A DNA stretch of 64,000 nt from Candidatus Tepidiaquacellales bacterium UBA2330 (GTDB lineage: Bacteria > Bacteroidota > Ignavibacteria > Tepidaquicellales > Tepidaquicellaceae), in NCBI GenBank assembly GCA_002344965.1, contig DDUU01000029.1, positions 1 through 64,000 on the forward strand, given 5' to 3'. Both the position numbers and the translations under genes were made by a program. This document shows positions 62,724-64,000 of the stretch, piece after piece (within the stretch, counting starts at the first letter, position 1; every line of letters begins with the position of its first letter). Under the pieces are notes generated by a model. That model was not told the DNA's origin, made no database searches, and saw only the letters and a list, made by a program, of their open reading frames with translations.

Positions 62724-63731
62724 ATGAGTAAAATAAAAATCGGAATAGTCGGTCTCGGCGGAATTTCACAGATCATTCATCTTCCTATATTATCAAAAAT
62801 GGACGATGTGGAAATAAGCGCTGTATGTGACAGTGATATTTCCAAATGTAAAAGCATTTCATCTAAATATAATGTTAAAAAATATTATACTGATGTAAAT
62901 GATATGCTCGGGGAAAGCGATGATATATCTGCAGTTATTGTTGCTACTCAGACCAGTGTTCATAAAGATATTGCCAAAAAATGTCTTGAAGCCGGAAAAG
63001 ATATTCTTATTGAAAAACCAATAGCAAGAAATTATAAAGAAGCGAAAATCATTGTCGATACTGCCGCAAGAATGAAAAAGAAGATTATGGTTGGTATGAA
63101 TAACAGATTCAGAAATGATATGATGCTGCAGAGGACTTTCATAAAAGCAGGTGAAATAGGCGAAATATTTTATGTGAAAGCCGGCTGGATAAAACCCAAA
63201 AGTTCTGATCAGCGATGGATGCTTCAAAAAGATATGTCAGGCGGCGGTGTGTTTCTGGATAACGGAATCGCTATGCTCGATCTTGGTCTGTGGATTCTCG
63301 GCTTTCCTGAGATAAAAAGAGTCTCTGCCACTAATTATTATCATAATACAAAATCAGTTGAGGATTCCAGTATTGTGATGATTAATTTTAAAAATAAAAC
63401 CACACTTACTGTGGAAGTGAGCTGGGGTATTCAAAGGGAAGGTGAATTATTTTACTGTAATGCATTCGGAAAGACTGGAAGCACTTCTATTAACCCGTTT
63501 GCAATTTATAAGAAAATGGAGGAAAACCTTTACAACATCACACCGAAAAAAATTAACATTCCCGCTAACCCTTTTAAGAAAAGTTATGAATACGAATTGC
63601 AGCATTTTATCGGAGCGTTGAAAGGAAACAATGATCTGATATCGAGCGGAAAGGAAGCTCTGAAAGTTATGCAGATTGCCGATGCAGTATATAAATCAGC
63701 CAGGTCCGGTAAAGAAATAATATTTAAATGA
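62724..63731 (+). CDS. Gfo/Idh/MocA family oxidoreductase
   Basis: The 335-residue protein has an N-terminal Rossmann fold with the dinucleotide motif GIVGLGGISQIIHLP (7-21), the CEKP-type motif ILIEKPIARN (about 94-103) and a C-terminal alpha/beta domain (GGGVFLDNGIAMLDLGLWILG). These enzymes oxidise or reduce sugars, inositols or related compounds using NAD(P). The substrate cannot be read from sequence. The ATG is 13 bases after the SRP RNA end. Confidence 0.93.
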   Translation: MSKIKIGIVGLGGISQIIHLPILSKMDDVEISAVCDSDISKCKSISSKYNVKKYYTDVNDMLGESDDISAVIVATQTSVHKDIAKKCLEAGKDILIEKPIARNYKEAKIIVDTAARMKKKIMVGMNNRFRNDMMLQRTFIKAGEIGEIFYVKAGWIKPKSSDQRWMLQKDMSGGGVFLDNGIAMLDLGLWILGFPEIKRVSATNYYHNTKSVEDSSIVMINFKNKTTLTVEVSWGIQREGELFYCNAFGKTGSTSINPFAIYKKMEENLYNITPKKINIPANPFKKSYEYELQHFIGALKGNNDLISSGKEALKVMQIADAVYKSARSGKEIIFK

Positions 63732-63768
63732 TTTCTTTAAGATTTGGTAACATAATATGGTTAGATTG

Positions 63769-64000
63769 ATGAAAAACAAAAATATGAAACTGAAAATTTT
63801 AGTTGTAGACGATGAAAAAGATATCGTTGATATACTGAAATACAATCTTGAAAGAGAAAATGAGTTTGAAGTTATTACGGCGTGTAACGGAAAAGATGCA
63901 ATTGAGCTTGCAAATGATTCGCCTGATCTGATTATTCTGGATATCATGATGCCGGAGCTTAACGGATATGAAGTCTGTAAGAAACTTAAACACAATCCTG
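63769..64000 (+). CDS. Response regulator, receiver domain (partial, cut by window edge)
   Basis: The visible 77 residues are the start of a receiver domain: KILVVDDEKDIVDILKY, with the phospho-acceptor aspartate in LIILDIMMPELNGYEV. The form is typical of OmpR/PhoB-type regulators, but the output domain is outside the window. The start is uncertain: ATG codons at 63757, 63769 and 63784 are all in frame; the one at 63784 (MKLKILVVDD) gives the shortest leader. Confidence 0.85.
   Translation, partial: MKNKNMKLKILVVDDEKDIVDILKYNLERENEFEVITACNGKDAIELANDSPDLIILDIMMPELNGYEVCKKLKHNP

Overview
The window (AT-rich, no CRISPR array, no complete prophage, no insertion sequence seen) looks like a chromosomal segment of a free-living member of the Ignavibacteria/Bacteroidota-Chlorobi group. 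The basis is several secreted proteins ending in type IX secretion (T9SS) type A sorting domains with the YPNPFNP motif, Bacteroidota-type families (DUF4199, TonB-dependent receptor, DUF1579) and weak Shine-Dalgarno sites. Assignment below phylum level is not possible from the sequence alone.

Layout. 1-0.8 kb: end of one tRNA-Ser, a complete tRNA-Ser(GGA), and an HU gene. 0.8-7 kb: a giant subtilisin-type T9SS cargo protease and an M1 metallopeptidase. 7-12.8 kb: two lipoproteins, a cytochrome c maturation pair (a CXXXY-type CcmE and CcmF), an M15 peptidase and a lone phage-tail-tube-like gene. 12.8-24.3 kb: a co-directional multiheme cytochrome c locus with 62 heme-binding motifs by my count (proteins of 7, 14, 4, 18 and 19 motifs), an outer-membrane beta-barrel, a cytochrome b and, upstream, a receiver-like protein and a sigma-54-dependent NtrC-type regulator. 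24.3-24.65 kb: a consensus sigma-54 promoter followed by two hairpins and a terminator, i.e. a probable small RNA. 24.7-31 kb: secreted proteins, small unknowns, a PAS histidine kinase. 31-32 kb: recA-recX with an attenuator hairpin between them. 32.6-38.6 kb: a lipoprotein/outer-membrane protein pair, and a TonB-dependent receptor under a TPP riboswitch. 38.6-50 kb: mixed metabolism and membrane genes (cupin, K+ channel, desaturase, frameshifted vWA protein, PAP2-like protein, urocanate hydratase). 50-53 kb: T9SS cargo proteins including a cupredoxin, a Tat-exported Rieske protein. 52.5-55 kb: hsp20 with a sigma-54-type promoter, then dnaK. 55-64 kb: an exonuclease-UvrC fusion, YitT and DUF1579 proteins, a kbl-DoxX-GNAT-LptF run, SRP RNA, an oxidoreductase and the start of a response regulator.

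How it fits together. The most striking part is the cytochrome locus. A cytochrome b (menaquinol side), a NapC/NirT-headed 18-heme protein, a membrane-anchored 19-heme protein, periplasmic multiheme proteins and a beta-barrel would make a plausible route for moving electrons from the quinone pool across the periplasm, perhaps to the outside. CcmE/CcmF just upstream would supply heme attachment. The adjacent sigma-54 activator and the sigma-54 promoter of the small RNA suggest stress- or redox-linked control; hsp20 may belong to the same sigma-54 regulon. These functional links are inference from gene content and order.
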